From positions 282,157 through 346,156 of the forward strand of contig NZ_JACVQF010000184.1 in assembly GCF_014534645.1 (NCBI RefSeq): DNA of 64,000 nucleotides, in the 5' to 3' direction. The stretch is from Streptomyces griseicoloratus (GTDB taxonomy: Bacteria > Actinomycetota > Actinomycetes > Streptomycetales > Streptomycetaceae). The position numbers and the translations under genes were made by a program. Shown here one piece after another: positions 26,266-35,005 of this stretch (position 1 is its first letter; every line of letters begins with the position of its first letter). The notes under the pieces were generated by a model, which was not told where the DNA came from, made no database searches, and saw only the letters and a list, made by a program, of their open reading frames with translations.

Positions 26266-26289
26266 AAAGCCCCTGGCCACAAGGGCTTT
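26266..26289. promoter_or_regulatory. Inverted repeat in a divergent promoter region
   Basis: AAAGCCC and GGGCTTT arms flank a 10-nt spacer. Because it lies between two divergent genes it is not a terminator in the usual sense, and an operator is more likely. Confidence 0.4.
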
Positions 26290-26350
26290 GGGGGTGTGGT
26301 GGCGCATGGGGGAAACGGGTTTTCGCGCCCCTCGGGCTACCGTGTGCCGT

Positions 26351-26719
26351 ATGGAGATCTGGATCAACCCGGCCTGCTCGAAGTGCCGCAGCGCCATCAG
26401 CCTGCTCGACGCCGAGGGCGCCGACTACACCGTTCGCCGCTACCTGGAGGACGTGCCGAGCGAGGACGAGATCCGCGAGGTCCTGACCCGGCTCGGCCTG
26501 GAGCCGTGGGACATCACCCGGACCCAGGAGGCCGCCGCGAAGGAACTGGGGCTGAAGGACTGGCCCCGTGACGAGGCGTCACGCGACCGCTGGATCACGG
26601 CGCTCGCCGGGCATCCGAAGCTGATCCAGCGTCCGATCATCACCGCGGACGACGGAACGGCCGTCGTCGCCCGCACCGATGACGCCGTCCGGGACGCCGT
26701 GTCCCGACGGCGCCTGTGA
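26351..26719 (+). CDS. ArsC/Spx-like thioredoxin-fold reductase
   Basis: A 122-residue protein of the arsenate reductase (glutaredoxin-linked ArsC) family. It has the redox motif C9-SK-C12 near the N-terminus, a WDITRTQEAAAKELGL segment and the family motif HPKLIQRPII. The CxxC pair differs from the single-Cys ArsC of E. coli. True arsenate reduction is uncertain; a general disulfide reductase role is possible. No ars operon genes are nearby. Confidence 0.85.
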   Translation: MEIWINPACSKCRSAISLLDAEGADYTVRRYLEDVPSEDEIREVLTRLGLEPWDITRTQEAAAKELGLKDWPRDEASRDRWITALAGHPKLIQRPIITADDGTAVVARTDDAVRDAVSRRRL

Positions 26720-26817
26720 CGCAGGTTACCCAGACGGATCTCCGTGACCGCTGAGTAACCCCGTTCGGTATCCCGTACATAGCGGCGTACGCTCCCCTAC
26801 CTCTTCAGGAGGCGCGC

Positions 26818-27468
26818 ATGCCGCGCAGGAGAACTCTCGGTACGAAGAAGAAGATCGCGCTGCTCGTCGGCGCCGCGTCGGTGGCGGGCGGCGGGGCCTT
26901 CGTGATGGCGAGCACCTCGAACGCCACGCCGCCCGCGCCGGCCACCCGGTCCGCCCAGGACTCGTCCGTCTGCCAGGGCCTGGCCACCGCACTCGGCAAC
27001 AACCAGCGGTTCATCGAGGACCAGCGGGCCAATCCCGACGCGCAGTCCGCGGCGCGGATCGCCAACCGGGAGGCGGTCGTCGAGGAGATCCGGCGCAAGC
27101 AGGAGGCCTCCGGGTGCGCGGTCGGGGAGTCGGCTCAGGACTCCCCCACCGCGCAGCCCCCGCAGGCCGGTCAGGAGGCCGGCGGGCAGGGCGGTGAACA
27201 GGCAGCCGGCGAGCAGGCCGGTCAACAGGTGTGCAACGGCTCCACCGTCACCCTCTCCGGCGAGGGCGGCGCGCCCGCCGCGTCCAGCAACCAGTTCCCG
27301 GTGGGCACCCGGCTCAAGGTCACCAACCTGGACAACGACAAGTCCACCACGGTCGAGGTCACCTCCGTCTCGGGAAGCTGCGCCCTGCTGAACAACGCGG
27401 CCTTCGAGCAGGTCCGCGAACCGGGCAAGTTCCTGATCCGGCGGGCCCTGATCGAGAAGGTGGGGTGA
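26818..27468 (+). CDS. Secreted protein of unknown function
   Basis: A 216-residue protein with a signal peptide or N-terminal anchor (KKKIALLVGAASVAGGGAFVMAS). A helical segment with one Cys on either side (SSVCQGLATALGN and EASGCAVGES) follows, then a Gln/Gly-rich linker (about 105-138). A C-terminal domain has two more cysteines. Its N-terminal half (NNQRFIEDQRANPDAQSAARIANREAVVEEI) is similar in kind to the secreted DUF1996 protein at 32870. AGGAGG precedes the ATG. Confidence 0.8.
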   Translation: MPRRRTLGTKKKIALLVGAASVAGGGAFVMASTSNATPPAPATRSAQDSSVCQGLATALGNNQRFIEDQRANPDAQSAARIANREAVVEEIRRKQEASGCAVGESAQDSPTAQPPQAGQEAGGQGGEQAAGEQAGQQVCNGSTVTLSGEGGAPAASSNQFPVGTRLKVTNLDNDKSTTVEVTSVSGSCALLNNAAFEQVREPGKFLIRRALIEKVG

Positions 27469-27566
27469 GGACCGGACTGCCACGCCGGGCGAGGCGGCGG
27501 CACGAACCGCACCCCGCCGCCGCCTCCACCGCGCTCACACCGTGAAACACAGCACACCACACCCAG

Positions 27567-27604
27567 GTAACACGGGGTTCACATACGGGCAATGGCCGGG
27601 AAAT
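27567..27604 (+). promoter_or_regulatory. GlnR box upstream of glnII
   Basis: GTAAC-n6-TTCAC-n6-GCAAT-n6-GAAAT with exactly the spacing of the box before glnA. It ends 99 bp before the glnII start. Elements two and three deviate from consensus, so binding may be weaker than at glnA. The surrounding gap (27469-27703) has no gene. Confidence 0.85.
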
Positions 27605-27703
27605 CGCCTGTTGACAAGCTCCCGGCAGTGAAAGCGGCGCCCCGGTGCCGCAGCGCCGCAGCACCCGCAGTGCACCCAGACCCACCCCGAAGGATGTGGC
27701 CCC

Positions 27704-28735
27704 GTGACCTTCAAGGCTGAGTACATCTGGATCGACGGCACCTCGCCGACGGCCAAGCTCCGTTCCAAGACGAAGATCATCCCGGGTGCCCCCGCCGGTC
27801 TGGACGCCCTCCCGGTCTGGGGTTTCGACGGGTCCTCCACCAACCAGGCCGAGGGCCACTCCTCGGACTGCGTGCTCAAGCCGGTCTTCTCCTGCCCCGA
27901 CCCGATCCGCGGCGGCGACGACGTCCTGGTGCTGTGCGAGGTCCTGGACACGGACCTGACCCCGCACCCGAGCAACACGCGCGCCGCGCTGGCCGAGGTC
28001 GCCGAGCGGTACGCCGCCCAGGAGCCGATCTTCGGCATCGAGCAGGAGTACACCTTCTTCAAGGACGGTTACCCCCTCGGCTTCCCCAAGGGCGGCTTCC
28101 CGGCCCCGCAGGGCGGCTACTACTGCGGCGTAGGCGCCGACGAGATCTTCGGCCGTGACGTCGTCGAGGCGCACCTGGAGAACTGCCTGAAGGCGGGCCT
28201 CGGCATCTCCGGCATCAACGCCGAGGTCATGCCCGGCCAGTGGGAGTTCCAGGTCGGCCCGCTGTCCCCGCTGGAGGTCTCCGACCAGCTGTGGGTGGCC
28301 CGCTGGCTGCTCTACCGCACCGCCGAGGACTTCGACATCGCCGCCACCCTCGACCCCAAGCCGGTCAAGGGCGACTGGAACGGCGCCGGCGCGCACACCA
28401 ACTTCTCCACCAAGGCGATGCGCGAGTCCTACGACGCGATCATCACCGCGTGCGAGTCGCTCGGCGAGGGCTCCAAGCCGCTCGACCACGTCAAGAACTA
28501 CGGCGCCGGCATCGACGACCGCCTCACCGGCCTGCACGAGACCGCCCCGTGGAACGAGTACTCCTACGGCGTCTCCGACCGTGGTGCCTCCGTCCGCATC
28601 CCGTGGCAGGTCGAGAAGGACGGCAAGGGCTACATCGAGGACCGCCGTCCCAACGCCAACGTCGACCCGTACGTCGTGACCCGCCTGCTCGTCGACACCT
28701 GCTGCGAGGCCCTGGAGAAGGCCGGCCAGGTCTGA
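27704..28735 (+). CDS. glnII: Glutamine synthetase type II (eukaryote-like)
   Basis: A 343-residue GSII, the short heat-labile isoform of Streptomyces and rhizobia. Visible motifs are WGFDGSSTNQAEGHSSD near the N-terminus, GIEQEYTFF, MPGQWEFQVGP and NGAGAHTNFSTKAMR. It has no adenylylation site, so it is not a GlnE target. It starts at GTG 27704 with AAGGA upstream and is controlled by the GlnR box. A strong hairpin ends the transcript. Confidence 0.97.
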   Translation: MTFKAEYIWIDGTSPTAKLRSKTKIIPGAPAGLDALPVWGFDGSSTNQAEGHSSDCVLKPVFSCPDPIRGGDDVLVLCEVLDTDLTPHPSNTRAALAEVAERYAAQEPIFGIEQEYTFFKDGYPLGFPKGGFPAPQGGYYCGVGADEIFGRDVVEAHLENCLKAGLGISGINAEVMPGQWEFQVGPLSPLEVSDQLWVARWLLYRTAEDFDIAATLDPKPVKGDWNGAGAHTNFSTKAMRESYDAIITACESLGEGSKPLDHVKNYGAGIDDRLTGLHETAPWNEYSYGVSDRGASVRIPWQVEKDGKGYIEDRRPNANVDPYVVTRLLVDTCCEALEKAGQV

Positions 28736-28755
28736 TCCGCCCGCTGCTTCTCCGC

Positions 28756-28788
28756 CAGGGGCGTCCACCGTCGAGGTGGGCGCCCCTG
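28756..28788 (+). terminator. Terminator after glnII
   Basis: A 14-bp stem with one G.U pair (CAGGGGCGTCCACC / GGTGGGCGCCCCTG) and a 5-nt loop, 20 nt after the stop. Confidence 0.85.
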
Positions 28789-28878
28789 CGGCTTTCCGCG
28801 ACGCCCTCCCGGCCGGCCGGGCGTCCACGCTGTGAGAGCGGGCTCCTGTCCCGGCCCCGCGTCTGCTTCAATGGGACC

Positions 28879-29001
28879 ATGGCCAGCTTCCGGAAGTACG
28901 CAGCGACGGGTCGCCATGACCTGGAGCCCTTCTGGCCTTCCCGTCAGCACCACGACTTCGACCGGGTGTGTTGCCGCGCGCTGAACGCGCGGGCCCTGTA
29001 A
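28879..29001 (+). CDS. Possible Cys-containing leader peptide (40 residues)
   Basis: A short ORF encoding MASFRKYAATGRHDLEPFWP followed by SRQHHDFDRVCCRALNARAL. The segment RQHHDFDRVCCRAL resembles the RxHxDxxRV...C pattern of actinobacterial putative leader peptides thought to sense cysteine supply. Adjacent Cys codons lie at 28969-28974. A -10-like TTCAAT (28867-28872) ends 6 nt before the ATG, and no ribosome site is visible, so a leaderless mRNA is likely. The downstream gene starts 117 nt later. Confidence 0.5.
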   Translation: MASFRKYAATGRHDLEPFWPSRQHHDFDRVCCRALNARAL

Positions 29002-29118
29002 GCCGTACACCCGGCCCCGGCCAGCGCGCACGACGTACGTCCCCGCGGCGCGCCCGACCACGAACTCGCGGCCGTCGCCCCTTCCGACGAACATCTCGCG
29101 CGAAAGAGCTGACGTCTC

Positions 29119-29703
29119 ATGGCGACCACCCGTTCCCTGTCCACCGTCACCCTCGACTCCCCCGCCCCCACCGGGTCCCGGCACCGGCTGCGCGCCGTCG
29201 GCCACGACGAGGCGGTCGGCGTGGCGGACCTCCTGCCGCCCGGCGCCACCTGGCTGCCCGCACCCCCGCACGCCCTGCCCGCGCTGCCGGGCCGGCCGCC
29301 GATGGTCGGTTACCTGGTGCTCGTGCCCGCCGACCAGCAGCCGCCGTTCCCGCCGTCCGCCGCCCCCGGCCGCACGGCGGAGGCCACCGGGATTGGCGAC
29401 GGCCCCGGCGACCCGCTCGTCCGTGTCGACACCACCCGGCGCACGGCCGCCGTCGACGGCCGCGAACTCGACCTGACCTACCTGGAGTTCGAACTGCTCG
29501 CCCACCTGGTCACGCATCCGCACCGGGTGCACACCCGCGACCACCTGGTCACCACGGTGTGGGGCTACGGCCACGTGGGCGACGGCCGCACCGTCGACGT
29601 CCACATCGCGCGGCTGCGCCGCAAGCTGGGCGCCGAGCACCGGCAGACGATCCAGACCGTGCGGCGCGTGGGCTACAAGTACACGCCGCCGGCCGGCCGC
29701 TGA
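29119..29703 (+). CDS. Winged-helix (OmpR-type) DNA-binding protein without receiver domain
   Basis: A 194-residue protein. Residues 96-190 form a clear OmpR/PhoB-type winged helix (LDLTYLEFELLAHLVTHPHRVHTRD then TVDVHIARLRRKLG and VRRVGYKY). The first 90 residues are Pro/Ala-rich and lack the phosphorylated Asp pocket of a receiver. It is therefore an orphan regulator, probably not phospho-controlled in the standard way. It follows the short Cys-Cys ORF. Confidence 0.85.
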   Translation: MATTRSLSTVTLDSPAPTGSRHRLRAVGHDEAVGVADLLPPGATWLPAPPHALPALPGRPPMVGYLVLVPADQQPPFPPSAAPGRTAEATGIGDGPGDPLVRVDTTRRTAAVDGRELDLTYLEFELLAHLVTHPHRVHTRDHLVTTVWGYGHVGDGRTVDVHIARLRRKLGAEHRQTIQTVRRVGYKYTPPAGR

Positions 29704-29763
29704 CCCTCTGCCGACAGCAGACACCCGTTCCCTCCGGCCCGCGCCCCCGGCAGAGTGACCGGC

Positions 29764-30765
29764 ATGAGGCTACTGGTGCTGGGCGGTACGGAGTTCGTCG
29801 GACGGGCCGTGGTGGAGGCGGCCCTCGGGCGCGGCTGGGAGGTGACCGTCTTCCACCGGGGCCGGCACGCGCCACCGCCCGGGGTGCGGTCGCTGCACGG
29901 CGACCGCACCGCGCCGGACGGGCTCACCGCCCTGGCCGAGGGCGCGTGGGACGCCGTCGTCGACACCTGGTCGGCGGCGCCCCGCGCGGTACGGGACGCG
30001 GCACGGCTGCTGCGGAATCGCGCCGCCCGGTACGTGTACGTGTCGAGCTGCTCGGTGTACGCCTGGCCTCCGGCCGCCGGATACACCGAGGACGCGCCGC
30101 TGGTCGCGGGCGCGTCGGCGGACGCCGGCGGGACGGACTACGCCCGGGACAAGCGCGGCGGCGAACTGGCCGCGCTGGACGCCTTCGGCGCGGACCGCTC
30201 GGTGTTCGTCCGGGCCGGGCTGATCCTCGGGCCGTACGAGAACGTCGGCCGGCTGCCGTGGTGGCTGAACCGCGTCGCACGCGGCGGCCCGGTGCTCGCC
30301 CCGGGCCCGCGGGACCTGCCCCTGCAGTACATCGACGTCCGGGACCTCGCCGAGTGGACCCTCGGCGCGGTGGCACAGCAGCTGAGCGGACCGTACAACC
30401 TGGTCGCTCCGCCGGGGCACACCACCATGGAAGCCCTGCTGGAAGCCTGCGCACGGGCGACGGGCGCAGCGGCCGAACTGCGCTGGACGGGCCCCGACGC
30501 CGTCCTCGGCGCCGGCATCGAGCCGTGGACGCAGCTGCCGGTGTGGGTGCCGCCGGGCAGCGACCTGCACGACGCCCTGCACCGGGCGGACGTCTCCCGG
30601 GCCCTGGCCACGGGGCTGCGCTGCCGGCCCGCCGCCGACACGGTCGCCGACACCTGGCGCTGGCTGACGGACATCGGCGGCACGGCTCCTCAGCGCCCGG
30701 ACCGGCCGCCCGTGGGGCTGGACCCCGAGACGGAGGCACGGGTCCTCGCGGCCGAGGGGGTGTAG
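29764..30765 (+). CDS. NAD-dependent epimerase/dehydratase-like protein
   Basis: A 333-residue extended-SDR-type protein. The N-terminal motif reads MRLLVLGGTEFVGRAVVEAAL, which fits the GGTxFxG variant. It also has YVYVSSCSVYAW, where an SDR Ser/Tyr pair is expected, and RAGLILGPYENVGRLPWWLNR. The substrate is unknown. The ATG at 29764 is used; a GTG at 29755 is in frame. The kinase gene follows after 69 bp. Confidence 0.8.
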   Translation: MRLLVLGGTEFVGRAVVEAALGRGWEVTVFHRGRHAPPPGVRSLHGDRTAPDGLTALAEGAWDAVVDTWSAAPRAVRDAARLLRNRAARYVYVSSCSVYAWPPAAGYTEDAPLVAGASADAGGTDYARDKRGGELAALDAFGADRSVFVRAGLILGPYENVGRLPWWLNRVARGGPVLAPGPRDLPLQYIDVRDLAEWTLGAVAQQLSGPYNLVAPPGHTTMEALLEACARATGAAAELRWTGPDAVLGAGIEPWTQLPVWVPPGSDLHDALHRADVSRALATGLRCRPAADTVADTWRWLTDIGGTAPQRPDRPPVGLDPETEARVLAAEGV

Positions 30766-30834
30766 CCGGCACCACCCCTCAGCCGGGTGCCCGGCCCCAT
30801 GACCGGCGACCGTCCGGCGCGCCAGACTGGCTCC

Positions 30835-32100
30835 ATGAACACCGAGACGAAGAGCGACAGCGGGCTCACCGGGACGCGGGCGGTCGCGCTGGCGGCCGTG
30901 CGGGGACTGGCGCTGGCACTGATCTCCCTGCCCGGCGCGATCCTGTGCTTCGTCCTGTCCGTCGTGTCCATCGCCCTCGTCCCGATCGGGGTCGGCATCG
31001 TCACGACGCCGTGGGTGCTGACGGCGGTGCGGGCGTTCGCGGACTCGCGGCGGCTGCTCGCCGCCCAGTGGGCCGGGGTGCGCATCCCGCGGACGTACCG
31101 GCCGCTGCCCAAGGGCGCCAACCCGTGGACGCGCACCTTCGGCATGCTCGGCGACCCGGCGACCTGGCGGGACCTCGGCTGGCTGGTGGCGGACATGACG
31201 GCGGGCTTCGCCACCGCGCTGCTGTCCGCCGCGCTCGTGCTCTACCCGCTGGAGGGTCTCGCGATCGCGGTCGGGCTGTGGCGCGTCCTGCCCAACGGGT
31301 ACTGGTACGGATTCGTGCCCGTCACCGGCCAGGTCTCCGCGCTCTGGGCCGGCGCCCTCGGTGCCGTACTGCTGCTGGCCGGCCACTGGCTCGCCCCGCG
31401 CATGCTGCGCGGCCACTTCCTGCTCACCCGGGCCCTCCTCGGCGGCGGCCGGGGCGAGCTGGCCGAGCGGGTGCGCGTCCTGACCGAGACCCGTCGCGAC
31501 GCCGTGGACACCTCCGCCGCCGAGCTGCGCCGCATCGAGCGGGACCTGCACGACGGGGCGCAGGCCCGGCTGGTCGCCATGGGCATGGACCTGGGGACCA
31601 TCGAGGCGCTGCTCGACAAGGACCCGCAGCAGGCCAGGCAGCTGCTGGCGCAGGCCCGCCGGTCCTCCGCCGACGCCCTCGCGGAGCTGCGCGACCTGGT
31701 GCGCGGCATCCACCCGCCGGTGCTCGCCGAACGCGGGCTGGGGGACGCCGTACGGGCGCTGGCCCTGCGGCTGCCGGTCGCGGTCGACGTCGAGGTGGAC
31801 CTGCCCGGCCGGGCGGAGGCCCCCGTGGAGTCGGCGGCGTACTTCGCGGTCAGCGAGGTCCTGACCAACGCCGTCAAGCACTCCGGCGCCGACCGTGTCT
31901 GGGTCGACGTGCACCACTCCGAGGGGCGTCTGCGCCTCACGGTCACCGACAACGGCAGGGGCGGCGCGGTGATCGGCACGGGGTCGGGTCTGGCCGGGGT
32001 GGAGCGGCGACTGGGTACATTCGACGGCGTCCTGGCCGTCAGCTCTCCCGTCGGCGGTCCCACCATGGTCACCATGGAGATTCCTTGCGCGTTGTCCTAG
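30835..32100 (+). CDS. Sensor histidine kinase (HisKA_3 type)
   Basis: A 421-residue NarL-class kinase. The N-terminal half is a membrane sensor region with at least four helices (about 20-60 and 120-200). The dimerisation/phosphoacceptor motif ERDLHDGAQARLV places the phosphorylated histidine at H239. The HATPase domain shows ISEVLTNAVKH-like (VSEVLTNAVKH) and DNGRGG, GTGSGLAGVERR. The coding end overlaps the response regulator start by 16 nt, so the pair is translationally coupled. The signal is unknown. Confidence 0.92.
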   Translation: MNTETKSDSGLTGTRAVALAAVRGLALALISLPGAILCFVLSVVSIALVPIGVGIVTTPWVLTAVRAFADSRRLLAAQWAGVRIPRTYRPLPKGANPWTRTFGMLGDPATWRDLGWLVADMTAGFATALLSAALVLYPLEGLAIAVGLWRVLPNGYWYGFVPVTGQVSALWAGALGAVLLLAGHWLAPRMLRGHFLLTRALLGGGRGELAERVRVLTETRRDAVDTSAAELRRIERDLHDGAQARLVAMGMDLGTIEALLDKDPQQARQLLAQARRSSADALAELRDLVRGIHPPVLAERGLGDAVRALALRLPVAVDVEVDLPGRAEAPVESAAYFAVSEVLTNAVKHSGADRVWVDVHHSEGRLRLTVTDNGRGGAVIGTGSGLAGVERRLGTFDGVLAVSSPVGGPTMVTMEIPCALS

Positions 32101-32738
32101 CCGAAGACCTGTTCCTGCTGCGCGACGGCCTGGTCCGGCTCCTCCAGGCCCATGACTTCGAGATCGTCGCGGCCGTCGAGTCCGGCCCCGAGCTGTCCCG
32201 TGCCCTGTCCGAGCTGGAGCCGGACATCGCCGTGGTCGACGTGCGCCTGCCGCCCACGCACACCGACGAGGGGCTGCAGTGCGCGCTGGACGCCCGCCGG
32301 AAGCGGCCCGGGCTGCCGGTCCTGGTCCTCTCCCAGCACGTGGAGCAGCTCTACGCGCGGGAACTGCTGGCCGACGGCAGCGGCGGGGTCGGGTACCTGC
32401 TCAAGGACCGGGTGTTCGACGCGGCGCAGTTCGTGGACGCCGTACGGCGGGTGGCGGCGGGCGGTACGGCGATGGACCCGCAGGTCATCCAGCAGCTGCT
32501 GACCCGGCGTGCGGCGGACGACCGGCCGCTCGCCCGGCTGACGCCCCGCGAGCTGGAGGTGCTGGAGCTGATGACCCAGGGCCGGACCAACGCGGCGATC
32601 GCCGCCAAGCTCGTCGTCACCGAACGGGCGATCTCCAAGCACACCGCGAACATCTTCGCCAAGCTCGGCCTGGAGGTCTCGGACGACGACAACCGCCGGG
32701 TGCTGGCGGTCCTGGCCTATCTCGACCACGGCCGCTGA
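32085..32738 (+). CDS. NarL/LuxR-type response regulator
   Basis: A 217-residue partner of the upstream kinase. The receiver domain begins [14 protein letters not shown] with phosphoacceptor D52 (IAVVDVRLP) and conserved Lys in [10 protein letters not shown]. The C-terminal LuxR helix-turn-helix reads [22 protein letters not shown]. The most plausible start is a rare TTG at 32085, because it aligns with the canonical start of the receiver and GGAGA lies 4 nt upstream inside the kinase gene. No ATG or GTG fits. Confidence 0.9.
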   Translation: MRVVLAEDLFLLRDGLVRLLQAHDFEIVAAVESGPELSRALSELEPDIAVVDVRLPPTHTDEGLQCALDARRKRPGLPVLVLSQHVEQLYARELLADGSGGVGYLLKDRVFDAAQFVDAVRRVAAGGTAMDPQVIQQLLTRRAADDRPLARLTPRELEVLELMTQGRTNAAIAAKLVVTERAISKHTANIFAKLGLEVSDDDNRRVLAVLAYLDHGR

Positions 32739-32869
32739 CCCCACCGGCCCCACCTGCCCCACTGATTTCCGGTACGGCTGAACACCCGTGGGACGGACTC
32801 CGTATGGAAGGGAGCCGCTTCACTCCTGTCGGGCGCCTCGACGCCCCGCAAGGAAGTCAGAGGAGTTCC

Positions 32870-34354
32870 ATGGGACGCAACACACGAAAACGCCGTACGC
32901 CGCTGGCGACCAAGGCCATAGCCGGGGCGGCGGCCCTGGCGCTCGGTGGGGGCGGGCTGATCTGGGCCAACTTCTACGCCTCGGCCCATGAGGAGGACCC
33001 CGCGCAGAACCGGACCAGGTCCGCGGCGGCGCAGGTCGCCACGATCGACTGTCCCGACGTCGGCCAGCGGATCTCCGGGGTGCCGGACCGGGCGCGCGGG
33101 GAGGTCGACGGCGAGCTGGCCACGCTGGACCGTCAGATCACCGACGCCTACCAGCGCCTGGCGACCACGCGGGACGCGCAGGCACGCGACGGGCAGTTCG
33201 TCCGCAACAGCATCCTGGGACCGCTGAAGGACCGCCGGAAGGTGATCATCGACCGTATCCAGCTGGAGATCGACCGGGCGGGCGGCGACGCCGACGACGG
33301 ACTGGACGACCTGGCCGAGTGCCAGGGACAGCCCGCGGAGCAGCCGCAGACCGATGACGGCGGCCAGGACCAGGACGGTCAGGACGGCCAGGACGGCGGG
33401 CAGGACCAGGACGACAACGGCAACGGCGCCGCGGGCCCGGTGGCCGACGACTTCATCGCCATCGAGGACGTCGAGCCGAACTCCCGGAACAGCCGCAACG
33501 GCCTGGCCGCCGACGGGGACGGCGGCTCCACGGGGACCTTCACCACGGACTGCGGCGTCAACGAGAACAACCTGTTCAACAGCGACAACCTGATCGCGGC
33601 GCCGGGCGTCGACAACGGCGCGCACCACACCCACGACTACGTCGGCAACCAGGACAACGACGCCTTCTCCAGCGACGAGGACCTGGCGAACGCGGACACC
33701 TCCTGCCAAAACCAGGGCGACAAGTCCACCTACTACTGGCCGGTGCTGCGCCTCCAGGACGGCACCGAGGAGTTCGACGCAGGCGAGCAGGGCGGCGGCG
33801 CCGAGGGCAACGTCGGCCGGATCCTGAAGCCCGCCCAGGCAGAGCTGAAGTTCGTCGGCAACAAGCGGGGCGACGTCGTCGCCATGCCGAAGTTCCTGCG
33901 CATCATCACCGGCGACGCCAAGTCCTTCACCAACGGCGACGCGAACGCCAACAGTTCGTGGAGCTGCACCGGCTTCGAGGACCGGCAGATCACGGACAAG
34001 TACCCGCTCTGCCCGGACGGCAGCCAGGTGGTGCGCACGGCCAACTTCCAGAGCTGCTGGGACGGCCGGAACACCGACAGCGCCAACCACCGCGACCACA
34101 TGGCGTTCGTCCAGGAGGACGGCAGCTGCCCGGACGGCTTCCAGGCGATCCCCCAGCTCCAGGTCCGCCTGGTGTACGACATCCCCACCCCGGTCGTCGA
34201 GAACGGCCAGGTGAAGAACCCGTACGCCGTGGACAGTTTCCCGGAGCAGCTGCACAAGCCGGTCACCGACCACAACGACTTCATCAACGTCATGGACGAG
34301 GACCTGATGGACCAGGTGGTCGAGTGCATCAACAGCGGCGAGGACTGCCAGTAG
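32870..34354 (+). CDS. Secreted DUF1996 domain protein
   Basis: A 494-residue exported protein with an N-terminal twin-basic and hydrophobic segment (about 12-38). A coiled helical region (about 70-145) follows, then an acidic Gln/Asp-Gly linker (about 155-190). The C-terminal DUF1996 domain starts near DFIAIEDV. Its His/Cys/Trp-rich motifs ([39 protein letters not shown]) are typical of this family, found in fungi and actinobacteria and without firm function. AGAGGAG precedes the ATG. Confidence 0.88.
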   Translation: MGRNTRKRRTPLATKAIAGAAALALGGGGLIWANFYASAHEEDPAQNRTRSAAAQVATIDCPDVGQRISGVPDRARGEVDGELATLDRQITDAYQRLATTRDAQARDGQFVRNSILGPLKDRRKVIIDRIQLEIDRAGGDADDGLDDLAECQGQPAEQPQTDDGGQDQDGQDGQDGGQDQDDNGNGAAGPVADDFIAIEDVEPNSRNSRNGLAADGDGGSTGTFTTDCGVNENNLFNSDNLIAAPGVDNGAHHTHDYVGNQDNDAFSSDEDLANADTSCQNQGDKSTYYWPVLRLQDGTEEFDAGEQGGGAEGNVGRILKPAQAELKFVGNKRGDVVAMPKFLRIITGDAKSFTNGDANANSSWSCTGFEDRQITDKYPLCPDGSQVVRTANFQSCWDGRNTDSANHRDHMAFVQEDGSCPDGFQAIPQLQVRLVYDIPTPVVENGQVKNPYAVDSFPEQLHKPVTDHNDFINVMDEDLMDQVVECINSGEDCQ

Positions 34355-34377
34355 TCCCGCCGGCCGGCCGCGGGGAG

Positions 34378-34410
34378 GGAGCCGGTGGCGGTCGGACCGC
34401 CACCGGCTCC
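34378..34410. terminator. Bidirectional terminator, 15-bp stem
   Basis: Perfect 15-nt arms (34378-34392 and 34396-34410) with a CGG loop lie between the convergent DUF1996 and lipoprotein genes. Confidence 0.9.
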
Positions 34411-34441
34411 TCGCGTGTCCGGGTCCCCCGCGCGACCGCGG

Positions 34442-34870
34442 TCAGCCGCCGTGCCCGGCGTGCCCGGCCGAGTGCGTGCCGCCGCCGTGCCGCGCGCCCT
34501 GCTCCAGGGTGCCGCCGAGCCGCCCGCGCAGGCCGGCCAGGACGTCCTCGTGGCCGACGGCGACCCACTTGCGGCCGACGAGGTAGTGGCCGCCGTAGTC
34601 CTTGGCCGTGTTGATCCACTCGCGCTGGCCGCGGTCGGTGGCGAAGGTGGCGAGGATGTACTTCTCGTCGCCCTTCTCGCAGATGGCCTGGCGGACCGTG
34701 TCGGCGTCGGCCTGCATGTCCGGCTCGCACCGCACCTCGGCGGCCAGGTGCTCCAGGCTCCCGGTCGCCGTCTCGGGGACGGCCGTCCCGCCGTCCCCGC
34801 CGGATCCGCAGCCCGTCAGCGCCAGTACCGCCGCGACGGCCGGCGCGAGCATCGGTCGGGTCAGCCTCAT
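34442..34870 (-). CDS. Lipoprotein of unknown function
   Basis: A 142-residue protein with a lipobox LALTGC that makes C21 the lipidated residue. The mature part contains two more cysteines (EVRCEPDMQAD and RQAICEKGDEKY), probably a disulfide, and a C-terminal His/Gly-rich tail (GARHGGGTHSAGHAGHGG) that could bind metal. GGAGGAA precedes the ATG. The gene is divergent from the TPR gene at 35006 over 135 bp. Confidence 0.85.
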   Translation of the reverse strand: MRLTRPMLAPAVAAVLALTGCGSGGDGGTAVPETATGSLEHLAAEVRCEPDMQADADTVRQAICEKGDEKYILATFATDRGQREWINTAKDYGGHYLVGRKWVAVGHEDVLAGLRGRLGGTLEQGARHGGGTHSAGHAGHGG

Positions 34871-35005
34871 GTGTTCCTCCGGTCCTTCCGGCGACGTGCC
34901 GCACGGAGCCCCCGGCCGGGGGCTCCTGGACATCGATACGGCCGCGGGGCGCGGGGCGCTCAAAACCCCGTGCCCGGGCGGGCGCGCCCGTGCGAAGGTG
35001 TCCCG

